DNA of 64,000 nt. It comes from an uncultured Eubacteriales bacterium. Its GTDB lineage: Bacteria; Bacillota; Clostridia; Oscillospirales; Acutalibacteraceae. Numbering within the stretch: position 1 is the stretch's first letter; the number at the start of each line of letters is the position of its first letter. Shown in pieces: positions 23,352 through 32,546 of the stretch. The DNA is taken from contig CAKSIH010000002.1 in NCBI GenBank assembly GCA_934462705.1, positions 1-64,000 of the forward strand. The letters are read 5' to 3'. The translations under genes and the position numbers were made by a program. The notes under the pieces were generated by a model. It was not told where the DNA came from. It saw only the letters and a program-made list of their open reading frames with translations, and did not search any database.

Positions 23352-23981
23352 CTATTTCTTTTTTTGAAGTTCTTGAAGTTCTCTTTTTTGAAGCTCTAAT
23401 TCTTGGTTTTGTCGGTTCAAGCGGCAAATTGCGATGAGATATCTGTAAAAAGTATTCGTAGTTTCATTCTCTCTTACTCTTAAGGCAACTGCAATTTTTT
23501 CAAGCTCCTCTGCGGCATTGCTTCTACGTACTGTGGGCCATTCGTCGTACGGAGCGCATGAAAAACTTTTCGTTGCTGAGTAGTCTGATGCGCCAACAGC
23601 GGATTGAAGTTCTTGAACTTCAATCTCTAATTTTTCTTTTTGTTTTTCCAAGAGGCAAACTTGGCTGTAAATGCGGTGGAACTCCGCCACATCGAGTTTC
23701 TCTTTTATTCTTATGGCATGTGCAATTTTTTCAAGCTCCTCTGAGGCATCGTTTCTAAGTCTTCTGGGAAACATGCTACTTGAATCGTCCGAAGGATTTG
23801 AACTGCTGTCATGTGCAATTTGGTCAAGATCCTCTAAGAAACCATTTCTAAGTTTTCTGAGAGACACGCTACTTGAATCGTCCGAAGGGCTTGAATTGCT
23901 TTTCATTGCTGAGCAGTATGGTGCGGCAACAGATGATAATATTGCACAGATTGCAATTACGGATAGAAATTTTTTCTTCAT
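23352..23981 (-). CDS. Secreted coiled-coil repeat protein, truncated paralogue
   Basis: A 209-residue exported protein. The signal peptide MKKKFLSVIAICAILSSVAA is identical to that of the neighbour at 24232. The mature part has three degenerate repeats, each with an acidic Ser/Asp stretch (PSDDSSS), an R.LRN motif, an E(E/D)L(E/D).IA motif and then a Leu/Gln/Glu coiled coil (LEKQKEKLEIEVQELQ). It ends ELQKKK at a TAG next to an A7 run. Just beyond, in another frame, lies a C-terminal domain nearly identical to that of the neighbour. So it may be a frameshifted form or a natural short form. Confidence 0.75.
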   Translation of the reverse strand: MKKKFLSVIAICAILSSVAAPYCSAMKSNSSPSDDSSSVSLRKLRNGFLEDLDQIAHDSSSNPSDDSSSMFPRRLRNDASEELEKIAHAIRIKEKLDVAEFHRIYSQVCLLEKQKEKLEIEVQELQSAVGASDYSATKSFSCAPYDEWPTVRRSNAAEELEKIAVALRVRENETTNTFYRYLIAICRLNRQNQELELQKRELQELQKKK

Positions 23982-24087
23982 AGTTAACTAAACACTCCTT
24001 AAAATGATAATATTAACATTGAATCATGGATTAAAAATGGGCCTTGCAGCAGCACTACTGGTAACAAAATAAAGTAAGTACATTTCT

Positions 24088-24116
24088 ATTATATAAGTCA
24101 GGGGAGACCCTGTCAA
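24088..24116 (-). promoter_or_regulatory. Promoter of the truncated paralogue
   Basis: On the minus strand a perfect TTGACA (24111-24116), 17 bp, TATAAT (24088-24093). The spacer sequence GGGTCTCCCCTGACTTA is shared with the second copy. Confidence 0.85.
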
Positions 24117-24141
24117 TTCTTTTTAGTTGTTCGATATACCA

Positions 24142-24593
24142 TGGGAGCAGCCCATAGTAAAGACAAAGTGTAAGGGCTGCGGCCTATTTATTTAATAAAT
24201 AAAAACCCCACCGCATTGCGGTGGGGTTTTCTTACTTTATAAAGCTTAAGGTTTTAATTTGATCGCCTGCAAGGTATTCTTGTGCGCTAACTTTTACAGT
24301 ATCTGGACACAAAGAACCATTAGTTAACACGCATAATTCAGCAGAGGAAAATCCTTTAACATAACCGGCCAAGGAAGCAGCTTTTTGCCCTGCAACGCAC
24401 AATATTTTATTGGCTGAATCTTCGCATAAAACGTTGCTTTTAAGCTGATCGGCGCTTTCCTTAGCAAAAGTTTTTACAAAATTAAAATTATCTTCACTAG
24501 AGTTTTTGTTATATACATCGTAAACAATATATATGACTCCGGCAATTTTTATAAGTCTTATGAAAGGGTGCTTTTTTTGAAGCTTTCGAACTT
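24142..24593. repeat. Duplicated segment, copy 2 (3' part)
   Basis: The partner of 22897-23345, offset 1248 bp at the stop codon. Start codons are offset by 940 bp and promoters by 1058 bp, so the two units share both ends but differ in internal length. Confidence 0.9.
24200..24231 (-). terminator. Terminator of duplicated unit 2
   Basis: The stem AACCCCACCGC / GCGGTGGGGTT (24204-24228) has T-rich flanks. It lies directly after the stop codon of the 24232 gene. Confidence 0.88.
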
Positions 24594-24921
24594 GATCCTC
24601 TAACTTTTTGTTTTTAAAGTTTAATAATGTGTTTTGAAAGGATAATTCTCTTTTTTTTTCAATTTGTTTTTGCAAGCTGTCAATTTGTTCTTTCAAGTTG
24701 TTACATTCAGCCCATTTTTCCATGAGTAAAGGTATAGTCTGGATACAATCCACTTCTTGGCTTAGGGGGGACTTATTAATTATTGCTGAACCAGGAATGG
24801 AAGAACTGCTACTTAATTCGTCCGAAGAGCTTGAATCGCTGGTCACTGCTGAACAGTATGGTGCGGCAACAGATGATAATATTGCACAGATTGCAATTAC
24901 GGATAAAAATTTTTTCTTCAT
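24232..24921 (-). CDS. Secreted coiled-coil protein with C-terminal Cys domain
   Basis: A 229-residue exported protein with the same signal peptide as its neighbour. After a Ser/Asp-rich linker comes a coiled coil of about 60 residues (NNLKEQIDSLQKQIEKKREL). Next are a hydrophobic segment (IAGVIYIVYDVY) and a ~90-residue C-terminal domain with four Cys (residues near LCED, ILCV, LCVL and LCPD), possibly two disulfides. No family is recognised. Signal peptide and C-terminus are almost identical at DNA level between the copies while the middle differs. A host- or surface-exposed role is inferred. Confidence 0.78.
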   Translation of the reverse strand: MKKKFLSVIAICAILSSVAAPYCSAVTSDSSSSDELSSSSSIPGSAIINKSPLSQEVDCIQTIPLLMEKWAECNNLKEQIDSLQKQIEKKRELSFQNTLLNFKNKKLEDQVRKLQKKHPFIRLIKIAGVIYIVYDVYNKNSSEDNFNFVKTFAKESADQLKSNVLCEDSANKILCVAGQKAASLAGYVKGFSSAELCVLTNGSLCPDTVKVSAQEYLAGDQIKTLSFIK

Positions 24922-25145
24922 ATTAACTAAAGACTCCTTAAAATGATAATATTAATACTGAATCATGGATGAAAAATAGGCTTTGCAGCGGCACTGCTGG
25001 TAGCAAATGTTGTATTAGTTTCCGGCGGTGCCGAATTCATATATGAATATAAAAAAGTTTTTTTATATTTGTTTCAAGGTTGTTATTTACTTTTATTTTA
25101 GATGGACAAAACCTAGCCTTTACTCCATAAAGCAAGTATATTTCT

Positions 25146-25174
25146 ATTATATAAGTCAGGGGAGACCCTGTCAA
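25146..25174 (-). promoter_or_regulatory. Promoter of the intact secreted paralogue
   Basis: On the minus strand a perfect TTGACA (25169-25174), 17 bp, TATAAT (25146-25151), identical to the first copy including the spacer. The 5' leader is about 220 nt, longer than in copy 1. Confidence 0.85.
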
Positions 25175-25210
25175 GGCTTTTTTGTTCGATATACTTATGC
25201 AATATCAGTT

Positions 25211-26815
25211 TTATTTTAACTTTTTAGCCTTCAAAAAGTCTATACCTTTAGTATATTCGTGAAATATAATTCCACTTACCTTTGTCGAACAAGCATAATA
25301 TCTTTCCTCATTATACAAAGGGTAGAAAATTGCATTATCATTAAGATATGTTTCAGCGCTTATAAGGTATTTTAAGCTGTCAGCAGGATTAGCCGCCGCA
25401 GAAGCTAACATGTTATCGTATTCTTTTGATTTTAAATTTGCTATGTTTTTACTGCTATCCGATTTAAATTTGCCTAAAAGGTCAAGTACAGAATCATTTT
25501 CAGCTTGAATCGGAACTACCGCAACCTGAAAGTTAGAATTTGCAATAGCAGAGGCTAAATCACCTTTTGACACAGGGGTCATATTAAAATAACAACTTAA
25601 AGTAGAGTTTAAATTTTCAATAAGATTACTTACCATAGATTTTACAGTTGGGTTATCAAGACATACAATAGAAATATTAGGTGAAGACTTAAGGTCAAGT
25701 TCCTTAATTCCCTTATCGAAAAAAGCTTTAGCAGAACTATCTTGCTTCATATATAAATTATGGCCGGCTGCGGCTCTATATGGTTGACCATTTACGGTCA
25801 TATTGTCAAGCACAATATCATTTGCAATTGTGCAATTTTCCGGAACGTAGTTTAAAATATAATCTCTATTAATCGATTTAATAAATCCTTTGCGTATGTT
25901 TGGATTTGAAATAGTAGGATTGTCAAGATTAAAAGTAATTCCCCATACGGTATCCTTAAATGAAGTTAATTTAAAACCAAAATTCTTAGCAGTGCTTAGT
26001 TGGTTCATAGGCAGAAGGCAAGCATCTAAAGTTTCATTTTTTATAAGCTCTGCTGCATTTGAAGTATCTTCTCCTATTGTAAACGAAATTCCTGCAGAAA
26101 TAGGCAAAGTTTCTCCAACATAGGCCTCATTTTTTACAAGATTTATACTTTTAAAGTGTTCCCATCCATATCTGGGCTTTATCTTAAATGGGCCATTGCT
26201 TAAAACAGTTTTAGGCTCTAACCCATATTGACCGGCCACAGAATTAAAAAAAGTTTCGTTGCATGGCATAGCAATGGGAGATGCAAGCGTTCCTAGAAAT
26301 TCTTTATTTTCATATTCAAGCTCAATGGATAAAGTATAATCGTCAATAGCGGTAACACCTAAGGTGGAAGCCGGGGCGCCGTTTAAGTTTATACTTCTTG
26401 CGTTTTTTATGCAGTAAAGTGATGATGCCTTTGGTGCAGCGGTATTTTTATCTAGGGCTCTTTTTAAACCAAAGACAAAATCGTGTGCAGTAAGAGATGT
26501 CTTCTCTTTGTTGGAAAAACATGCATCATGACGTAAGTGAAATATATACAAAGTGTTGTTATTTAAAGTTTCCCAGTTTTGGGCAACACCTGGTACTACG
26601 TTAAAGCTTTCATCAAGCCTTACTAAGCCCTCAAATAAATTCATTATAAGGATATTTGCAGAGTAGTCGTTTGCAATTTGTGGGTCGAGGCTTTTGGGTT
26701 CGTTGTCAAGGTTATACTTTATTATTTGATTTTCAGGAGAGCTCTTTTTAGAATTGCACCCGGATAGTCCCAAAACGAATGAAATAAGTACAATTGAGGC
26801 TAATATTTTTTTCAT
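25211..26815 (-). CDS. Oligopeptide-binding lipoprotein (OppA-like, SBP family 5)
   Basis: A 534-residue extracytoplasmic substrate-binding protein. The signal peptide ends in a lipobox (LSGC, Cys20). The family 5 signature is visible: EPKSLDPQIANDYSA, NLFEGLVRLDE, VPGVAQNWE and LTAHDFVFGLKRALD. No permease or ATPase genes are nearby. It may serve a distant Opp system or act as a peptide sensor. Given the many small secreted peptides in this window, peptide uptake or sensing is a plausible link but unproven. Confidence 0.9.
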   Translation of the reverse strand: MKKILASIVLISFVLGLSGCNSKKSSPENQIIKYNLDNEPKSLDPQIANDYSANILIMNLFEGLVRLDESFNVVPGVAQNWETLNNNTLYIFHLRHDACFSNKEKTSLTAHDFVFGLKRALDKNTAAPKASSLYCIKNARSINLNGAPASTLGVTAIDDYTLSIELEYENKEFLGTLASPIAMPCNETFFNSVAGQYGLEPKTVLSNGPFKIKPRYGWEHFKSINLVKNEAYVGETLPISAGISFTIGEDTSNAAELIKNETLDACLLPMNQLSTAKNFGFKLTSFKDTVWGITFNLDNPTISNPNIRKGFIKSINRDYILNYVPENCTIANDIVLDNMTVNGQPYRAAAGHNLYMKQDSSAKAFFDKGIKELDLKSSPNISIVCLDNPTVKSMVSNLIENLNSTLSCYFNMTPVSKGDLASAIANSNFQVAVVPIQAENDSVLDLLGKFKSDSSKNIANLKSKEYDNMLASAAANPADSLKYLISAETYLNDNAIFYPLYNEERYYACSTKVSGIIFHEYTKGIDFLKAKKLK

Positions 26816-26964
26816 AATTTATCACCTTAATTTTATGTATAATTATTTTAAATATAAAAAGCAGCTTTTCTATATTTTAACACAATTTATACTTTTTTAC
26901 ATCATAAAAAATTTAGTTGTGCAAACTTAACATTTGTAAGATTGCACAACTTAGCAATTAATAA

Positions 26965-27123
26965 CTATGATTTAAACATACAAGGCACATTAGAGAATAA
27001 ATCTCCCATAGCATACATAGCTTTATTTGCTTTTCTTTTCATTTTATGTTGGTTTTTCATGTTACATCCTACAACCAAACCAATTATCATTCCAGATATT
27101 AATCCTATGCTACATTTACACAT
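26965..27123 (-). CDS. Small membrane-anchored protein
   Basis: A 52-residue protein with ATG at 27123, seven bases after AGGAGG. The N-terminus is MCKCSIGLISGMIIGLVVGC, a Cys-flanked glycine-zipper-like membrane segment similar in style to YtxH-type small proteins. A basic stretch (NMKNQHKMKRKANKA) and a short tail follow. A longer + strand frame over this locus (26942-27223) has no ribosome site and is treated as its shadow. Confidence 0.65.
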   Translation of the reverse strand: MCKCSIGLISGMIIGLVVGCNMKNQHKMKRKANKAMYAMGDLFSNVPCMFKS

Positions 27124-27264
27124 GTTAATTCCTCCTAAATATAATTTAATGATATTATTATTGCCCTTTAATATTGTTTTACTTAATTTAAGTTATGGAA
27201 AATTTGTTATATCTTGTTTTTAATTTTTATAAATAATATAATAAAGTTAAGGAGTGAAGTGTAA

Positions 27265-27759
27265 ATGAAAGAAATAAACATAGTGCTCGTAGAGCCACAA
27301 ATACCACAAAATACGGGTAACATTGCAAGAACTTGTGCCGCAACTGGTGCAAGATTACATCTTGTTGGGCCAATGGGATTTGAAATTGATGATAAAAAAT
27401 TAAAAAGAGCAGGTCTTGATTACTGGAATCTTCTCGATATTACTATATATAAAAGTTTAGAGGACTTTTTTCTAAAAAATTCAGGACCATTTTTTTACTT
27501 TTCAACTAAAGCAAAAAATAAATACACAGATATTGAATACCCCAATGGCAGTTATCTAGTTTTTGGAAAGGAAACAGCAGGACTTAATGAAGAACTTTTA
27601 TTTGAGAACCAAGAAAAAACAGTTCGCATACCTATGATTGACGATGCAAGAAGTTTAAATTTATCTAATTCAGTGGCAATAGGCATATACGAAGTCTTGC
27701 GTCAGTGGGATTATCCGGAGCTTTTGTGCCAAGGAAAGCTCAGAAATTACGACTATTAA
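27265..27759 (+). CDS. trmL: tRNA (cytidine(34)-2'-O)-methyltransferase
   Basis: A 164-residue SPOUT-fold methyltransferase that 2'-O-methylates the wobble base of certain leucine tRNAs. Family blocks: PQIPQNTGNIARTCAATGA, LHLVGPMGFE, LDYWNLLD, YLVFGKETAGL and IPMIDDARSLNLSNSVAI. Start after AAGGAGTGAAGTGTAA. Confidence 0.93.
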   Translation: MKEINIVLVEPQIPQNTGNIARTCAATGARLHLVGPMGFEIDDKKLKRAGLDYWNLLDITIYKSLEDFFLKNSGPFFYFSTKAKNKYTDIEYPNGSYLVFGKETAGLNEELLFENQEKTVRIPMIDDARSLNLSNSVAIGIYEVLRQWDYPELLCQGKLRNYDY

Positions 27760-27837
27760 TTTTTATTGCTTGTTGTAAAATTATTTATAGTTGGTTCAAT
27801 ACACTATATGTACATCTTTATTTGAAAGGAAGATATT

Positions 27838-29031
27838 ATGAATTATTTAAATAAAAAAACGGTAGAAGATATTAACGTTTCTGGAAAAAGAGTATTGGTG
27901 CGTTGTGACTTTAATGTTCCTCTAGACGAAAATGGAAACATAACAGATACAAAAAGAATTGATGAATCGCTTAAAACTATAAAATATTTGATGAACAATA
28001 AAGCAAAAATTATTTTATGCTCGCATTTAGGCAGACCCAAAGGAAAGTTTAATGAAAAATATTCTCTTGCACCGGTTGCGAAATATCTATCAGAGGTTTT
28101 GAGAACAGATGTTAAGCTTGCTAAAAATGTTATAGGAGAAAACGCCCATTCAATTGCGGCGGGGCTAAAAGATGGTGAAATTATGCTTCTTGAGAATGTT
28201 AGGTTTCACAAGGAGGAAGAGTTAAACGATGAAAATTTCTCAAAAGAGCTTGCATCTTTGGCAGAAATATATGTTAACGATGCTTTTGGAACGGCCCACA
28301 GAGCACATGCTTCAACGGCTGGAGTTGCAAAATTTTTACCTGCGGTATGCGGCTTTTTAATAAAGAAAGAGATAGATGTTATGGGAAAGGCTCTGACAGA
28401 CCCGAAAAAGCCTTTTGTTGCAATACTTGGGGGTGCTAAAGTTTCAGACAAAATAGGAGTTATAAATAATCTTCTTGAAAAGGTTGACACATTAATAGTA
28501 GGTGGGGGCATGGCATATACGTTTTTAAATGCACTTGGATATTCTGTTGGCAATTCAATTTGCGAGCATGATAAAATTTCACTTGCTAAAGATATCATGT
28601 CTAAGGCAAGAGATAAATCAGTCAAATTTTTAGTTCCCGTGGACAATGTTGTAGGAAAAGAGTTTTCTCAGAATACGGAATACAGAACAGTAAGTTCAGA
28701 CAGTATACCTCAAGGATTTATGGGCCTTGATATAGGTCCGAAAACAATAAAAGTTTTTAATGATGCGATTAAAGGTGCTGGGACAATTGTTTGGAATGGT
28801 CCAATGGGTGTATTTGAGTGGAAAAATTTTAGAAGTGGAACATTGGAAATTGCAAGGGCAGTGGCAGAAAGCGGAGCGGTTTCAATTATAGGCGGAGGAG
28901 ATTCAGCTGCAGCCATAGAGAAGCTTGGATATGCAGATAAAATGACGCATATTTCAACCGGCGGAGGAGCATCTTTAGAGTTTTTAGAAGGAAAAATTTT
29001 GCCAGGCATAGATGTGCTTGAGGATAAGTAG
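27838..29031 (+). CDS. pgk: Phosphoglycerate kinase
   Basis: A 397-residue glycolytic enzyme producing ATP from 1,3-bisphosphoglycerate. Visible are [15 protein letters not shown], the CSHLGRPKG substrate loop, [11 protein letters not shown], the [18 protein letters not shown] hinge and the nucleotide-binding IGGGDSAAA segment. Normal length. It is the first gene of pgk-tpiA-gpmI; gapA is not adjacent. Confidence 0.97.
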   Translation: MNYLNKKTVEDINVSGKRVLVRCDFNVPLDENGNITDTKRIDESLKTIKYLMNNKAKIILCSHLGRPKGKFNEKYSLAPVAKYLSEVLRTDVKLAKNVIGENAHSIAAGLKDGEIMLLENVRFHKEEELNDENFSKELASLAEIYVNDAFGTAHRAHASTAGVAKFLPAVCGFLIKKEIDVMGKALTDPKKPFVAILGGAKVSDKIGVINNLLEKVDTLIVGGGMAYTFLNALGYSVGNSICEHDKISLAKDIMSKARDKSVKFLVPVDNVVGKEFSQNTEYRTVSSDSIPQGFMGLDIGPKTIKVFNDAIKGAGTIVWNGPMGVFEWKNFRSGTLEIARAVAESGAVSIIGGGDSAAAIEKLGYADKMTHISTGGGASLEFLEGKILPGIDVLEDK

Positions 29032-29045
29032 TGAGGTGCGGGTGC

Positions 29046-29816
29046 ATGAATAATTTCTTGAGAAGACCGGTAGTAGCTGGAAATTGGAAAATGAACAAAA
29101 ATTACGAGGAATCTAAAAAGTTCATTGATGAGTTAATTCCTCTAGTTAAATCTGCAAGGTGTGATATAGTTGTTTGCGTGCCGTCGGTAAATTTAAGCGC
29201 GATAATAGAAAAAACTAAGAATACAAATATAAAGGTGGGAGCGCAAAATTGTCACTTTGAAAAAAGTGGGGCCTTTACTGGGGAGATTTCCGCACAAATG
29301 ATAAAAAGCGTAGGAGCGGAATATGTTATAATTGGCCACAGCGAGCGGAGAAATTACTTTTTTGAAACAGATGAAATAGTGAACAGGAAAATTATTTCAG
29401 CATTAAATGAAGGATTAAAAGTTATACTTTGCGTGGGAGAAAATTTGGAGCAAAGAGAAAGCAATATAGTAAATGAGGTTATATCTTTGCAAATAAAAAG
29501 GGATCTTAAAGGTATAGACGAGGATAAATTAGAAAATATAATTATAGCCTACGAACCTATTTGGGCTATAGGAACAGGTAAAACAGCGACACCTTCTCAA
29601 GCAGAGAAAGTTTGCGCATATATTCGCAAGGTTTTAGCGGATATGTATAATGAAAGTTTAGCAAATGAAGTGGTCATACAATATGGAGGCTCTATGAATG
29701 CGAAAAATGCATCGGAACTTTTATCTATGGCAAATATAGATGGGGGGCTTATAGGTGGAGCATCATTAAGGGCAGTGGATTTTTCAGAAATAGTGAAAGC
29801 GGCATCAAAAGAATAA
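29046..29816 (+). CDS. tpiA: Triosephosphate isomerase
   Basis: A 256-residue enzyme interconverting dihydroxyacetone phosphate and glyceraldehyde 3-phosphate. The ATG at 29046 follows GAGGTG with seven bases; a GTG at 29031 is less likely. Active-site residues are seen in VAGNWKMNK (Lys), IIGHSERR (His) and AYEPIWAIGTGKTA (Glu), with the phosphate loop IQYGGSM and GGLIGGASL. It lies 14 bp after pgk. Confidence 0.97.
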   Translation: MNNFLRRPVVAGNWKMNKNYEESKKFIDELIPLVKSARCDIVVCVPSVNLSAIIEKTKNTNIKVGAQNCHFEKSGAFTGEISAQMIKSVGAEYVIIGHSERRNYFFETDEIVNRKIISALNEGLKVILCVGENLEQRESNIVNEVISLQIKRDLKGIDEDKLENIIIAYEPIWAIGTGKTATPSQAEKVCAYIRKVLADMYNESLANEVVIQYGGSMNAKNASELLSMANIDGGLIGGASLRAVDFSEIVKAASKE

Positions 29817-29838
29817 ATTTAATGGGGGGTATTTCAAT

Positions 29839-31362
29839 TTGGAAGGACCTTTAATTTTAATAATAATGGACGGTTTTGGAATAAGAGAATCTTCGCAAGG
29901 AAATGCAATTAAGGCGGCGTCGACCCCGGAACTGGATGCACTTTTTTCTAAATATCCAACAATTAAAATAGGGGCATCCGGTGAGGACGTTGGTTTGCCG
30001 AATGGCCAGATGGGAAACAGTGAAGTAGGGCATACAAATATAGGAGCCGGAAGAATTGTTTATCAAGATTTAACTAGAATATCAAAAACTATAAAAGATG
30101 GAAATTTTTTTAAAAATGAGGGTCTTACATCAGCAATGCGAGCTGTAAAGGAAAATAATTCATCCCTTCATTTGATGGGGCTACTCTCAGATGGGGGGGT
30201 CCATAGCCATGTGGAGCATTTATATGCACTTTTAGATATGGCCAAAAGTTTCGGTTTAGATAAGGTATACGTCCATGCATTTTTGGATGGACGTGATACC
30301 CCGCCGACATCAGGAATTAACTATATCTCAAAATGTGAAGATTACATGAAGAAAATGGGTGTTGGCAAGATAGCTACCGTTATGGGGCGGTATTTTGCTA
30401 TGGATAGGGATAACCGTTGGGAAAGAGTAAAAAAAGCGTATGATGCAATAGTGCTGGGAAAAGGGGAGAAAAACAAGGACGCACAGCAAGCAATTATGGA
30501 GTCTTACAGAAATAACGTGACAGATGAATTTGTAGAACCTATAGTATGTTTGGATAATGCAAATATAAAAAATGGAGATTCCATAGTTTTCTTTAATTTT
30601 AGACCAGACAGGGCAAGAGAGCTTACAAGGAGTATTACACAAAAGAGTTTTAGTGAATTCGAGAGGAAGGACGTTTTACATGATATTCATTTTGTTTGTA
30701 TGACAATATATGATGAAACATTTAAGGACATTGATATAGCCTTTAAGCCGGAGAAAATTATTAATACATTTGGCGAATATATATCTAATAAAGGTTTAAA
30801 ACAACTTAGAATAGCGGAGACTGAAAAGTATGCGCACGTTACGTTTTTCTTTAACGGTGGAGAGGAAAAAGAACTGAAAGGTGAAGATAGAATATTGGTT
30901 CCGTCACCGAAAGTAGCAACATATGATTTAAAACCGCAGATGAGTGCTGTGGAAGTGACAGAAAATGTGTTAAAAAATTTATGCAAATATGATGTTATAA
31001 TTTTAAATTATGCCAACTGTGATATGGTTGGTCATACAGGAAACTTTGATGCTGCAGTTAAAGCTGTAGAGACAGTTGATGGTTGTGTTAAGTCTGTGGT
31101 TGATAAAGTTTTAAAATTAAATGGATGTGCGATAATTACTGCAGACCATGGCAATGCAGATAAAATGATTGATGAAGATGGAAGACCGTTTACTGCTCAT
31201 ACTACCAGTTTGGTACCATTTTGTGTGGTAGGGCATGAGTGTAGTTTAAAAAGGTCAGGTAGGCTTGCGGATATAGCACCGACAATGTTAGAAATTTTAG
31301 GTTTGGAAAAACCGAAGGAAATGTTAGGAGAAAGTTTAATAAAAAAGAAAAAAACACTCTAA
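29839..31362 (+). CDS. gpmI: Phosphoglycerate mutase, cofactor-independent
   Basis: A 507-residue Mn-dependent 2,3-bisphosphoglycerate-independent mutase. TTG start at 29839, eight bases after GGGGGGT. Motifs: LIIMDGFGIRE, the NSEVGHTNIGAG segment with the catalytic Ser, DGRDTPP, GRYFAMDRDNRW, NCDMVGHTG and TADHGNAD. It completes the pgk-tpiA-gpmI operon. Confidence 0.97.
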   Translation: MEGPLILIIMDGFGIRESSQGNAIKAASTPELDALFSKYPTIKIGASGEDVGLPNGQMGNSEVGHTNIGAGRIVYQDLTRISKTIKDGNFFKNEGLTSAMRAVKENNSSLHLMGLLSDGGVHSHVEHLYALLDMAKSFGLDKVYVHAFLDGRDTPPTSGINYISKCEDYMKKMGVGKIATVMGRYFAMDRDNRWERVKKAYDAIVLGKGEKNKDAQQAIMESYRNNVTDEFVEPIVCLDNANIKNGDSIVFFNFRPDRARELTRSITQKSFSEFERKDVLHDIHFVCMTIYDETFKDIDIAFKPEKIINTFGEYISNKGLKQLRIAETEKYAHVTFFFNGGEEKELKGEDRILVPSPKVATYDLKPQMSAVEVTENVLKNLCKYDVIILNYANCDMVGHTGNFDAAVKAVETVDGCVKSVVDKVLKLNGCAIITADHGNADKMIDEDGRPFTAHTTSLVPFCVVGHECSLKRSGRLADIAPTMLEILGLEKPKEMLGESLIKKKKTL

Positions 31363-31380
31363 TTTAGAGTGTTTTTTTCT
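31350..31380 (+). terminator. Terminator of the glycolytic operon
   Basis: The stem AAACACTCTAA / TTAGAGTGTTT, with the stop codon of gpmI inside it, is followed by TTTTTCTTTTTT. Confidence 0.88.
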
Positions 31381-31421
31381 TTTTTATTTGTGCATATAAA
31401 ATAATAAATAATAAAAAAGTA

Positions 31422-31450
31422 TTGACAAAATATAAAAAATGTTGTATAAT
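31422..31450 (+). promoter_or_regulatory. Consensus promoter of the coiled-coil gene
   Basis: Perfect TTGACA (31422-31427) and TATAAT (31445-31450), 17 bp apart. Confidence 0.85.
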
Positions 31451-31508
31451 TCAAAGTGTAGAAGTATAATAACAAAGGAGTTATTAAAGGCAGTTTGGAG
31501 GGATTATT

Positions 31509-32426
31509 ATGGCTAGTGAAAAATTAAAAAATTTTTATATTTATTTAAACGATTTGTTTTCTGAGGAGAATTTAATGAATTTATTTCAGGATAAGGTCAT
31601 TGCGAAAGCAAAGGAGGATGGCCTTGATTTTACTAGGGAACAGTTGTCGTTGTACCTTCACTCAAGAATAAAGAAGGTAGAGGAAGGAAAACAACTTGAT
31701 AAGTATATAAAAGATCTTTCCGTGGAACAGTTTAAAGAAATGGCCAGTGAATGGGAAAAAGAGGTTAGAAGAGAAAATAAAGAAATAAAGGAGATATTAA
31801 AGGGTAAAATTAGTACAAAAGAAGAACTTGAACAAATCATAGAAATAATTAAAGATGCTTATGAAAAATCACTGAAGAGAAAAGAATATATAAAAGATTT
31901 ATTAAAAAACATGAAGGATGAAGATGTAAGAGAAATACTTAAGGGCATGATTAAATTATTTAATAGTTGGATAAAGGATCTTGATAAAATTTATGAAAAA
32001 AAAGCAGAGAACCTGTCTAAGTACATGGTTAAAGCGTTTGAAAATGACTCTATTAATGATTTGGGTAAGGAAGAGCTAAAAAAACGTTTTATTAATTTAA
32101 GAAAGATTAAAAAAGATATTATGGAAATAGATTCAAAAATAGAAGTTGAAAATATAAAAGGGAATGCTAATGCAAGGAAGGTCAAAGAGCTTAGAAAGCA
32201 AAAGCGTTTAAAAGCTGAAAAGATGTATTATAGGGCTTTAGCGATGAAAGCCGTTATGGAAGAGGACATAGAAAAAAGGGGAGAAGATATAAAGGAAAAT
32301 GAAGGGATACTTTTAATAACTAGGATTGCAAATGGATTTAAAGCTATTTTGGATGAAGAAAAAGATGAACTTGCAAAAGATAAAGCATATCAACAAATAA
32401 TTATTGATGAAGGTCTAAAAGAGTAA
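31509..32426 (+). CDS. Coiled-coil protein with Nif11-like N-terminus
   Basis: A 305-residue cytoplasmic protein with no signal peptide, strongly expressed to judge by its consensus promoter. The first ~50 residues (ending AKEDGLDFTREQLSLYL) follow the Nif11 leader pattern: an early FY..L motif, then a G-(F/L)-D-F-T-x-E-x-L end. The rest is almost entirely charged helix (Lys/Glu rich, EKEVRRENKEIKEILKG), predicted coiled coil with no GG cleavage site. So it is not an ordinary precursor peptide. It may be a structural or scaffold protein that borrowed the domain. Function unknown. Confidence 0.78.
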   Translation: MASEKLKNFYIYLNDLFSEENLMNLFQDKVIAKAKEDGLDFTREQLSLYLHSRIKKVEEGKQLDKYIKDLSVEQFKEMASEWEKEVRRENKEIKEILKGKISTKEELEQIIEIIKDAYEKSLKRKEYIKDLLKNMKDEDVREILKGMIKLFNSWIKDLDKIYEKKAENLSKYMVKAFENDSINDLGKEELKKRFINLRKIKKDIMEIDSKIEVENIKGNANARKVKELRKQKRLKAEKMYYRALAMKAVMEEDIEKRGEDIKENEGILLITRIANGFKAILDEEKDELAKDKAYQQIIIDEGLKE

Positions 32427-32502
32427 AAATGGCAAGGATTACCCAAAAGACAATGTCACTTATAATGTAGCATTAATAGAAAAAATTTTATATAACATAA
32501 AA

Positions 32503-32540
32503 GCAAAAGGAGCCACATGAATTTATGGCTCCTTTTAAAT
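32503..32540 (-). terminator. Terminator of the GH25-LysM gene
   Basis: The stem AAAAGGAGCCA (32505-32515) / TGGCTCCTTTT (32526-32536), followed on the minus strand by TGCTTTTATG. It can also serve the + strand coiled-coil gene. Confidence 0.75.
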
Positions 32541-32546
32541 TGGGAT

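Noticed and set aside
22984..25210. Insertion sequence explaining the duplication
   Set aside because: No transposase frame or terminal inverted repeats; the repeated parts are gene ends with promoters and terminators.
26942..27223. Plus-strand frame of 93 codons
   Set aside because: No ribosome site; it lies over a minus-strand gene that has a strong AGGAGG site and a better protein profile.
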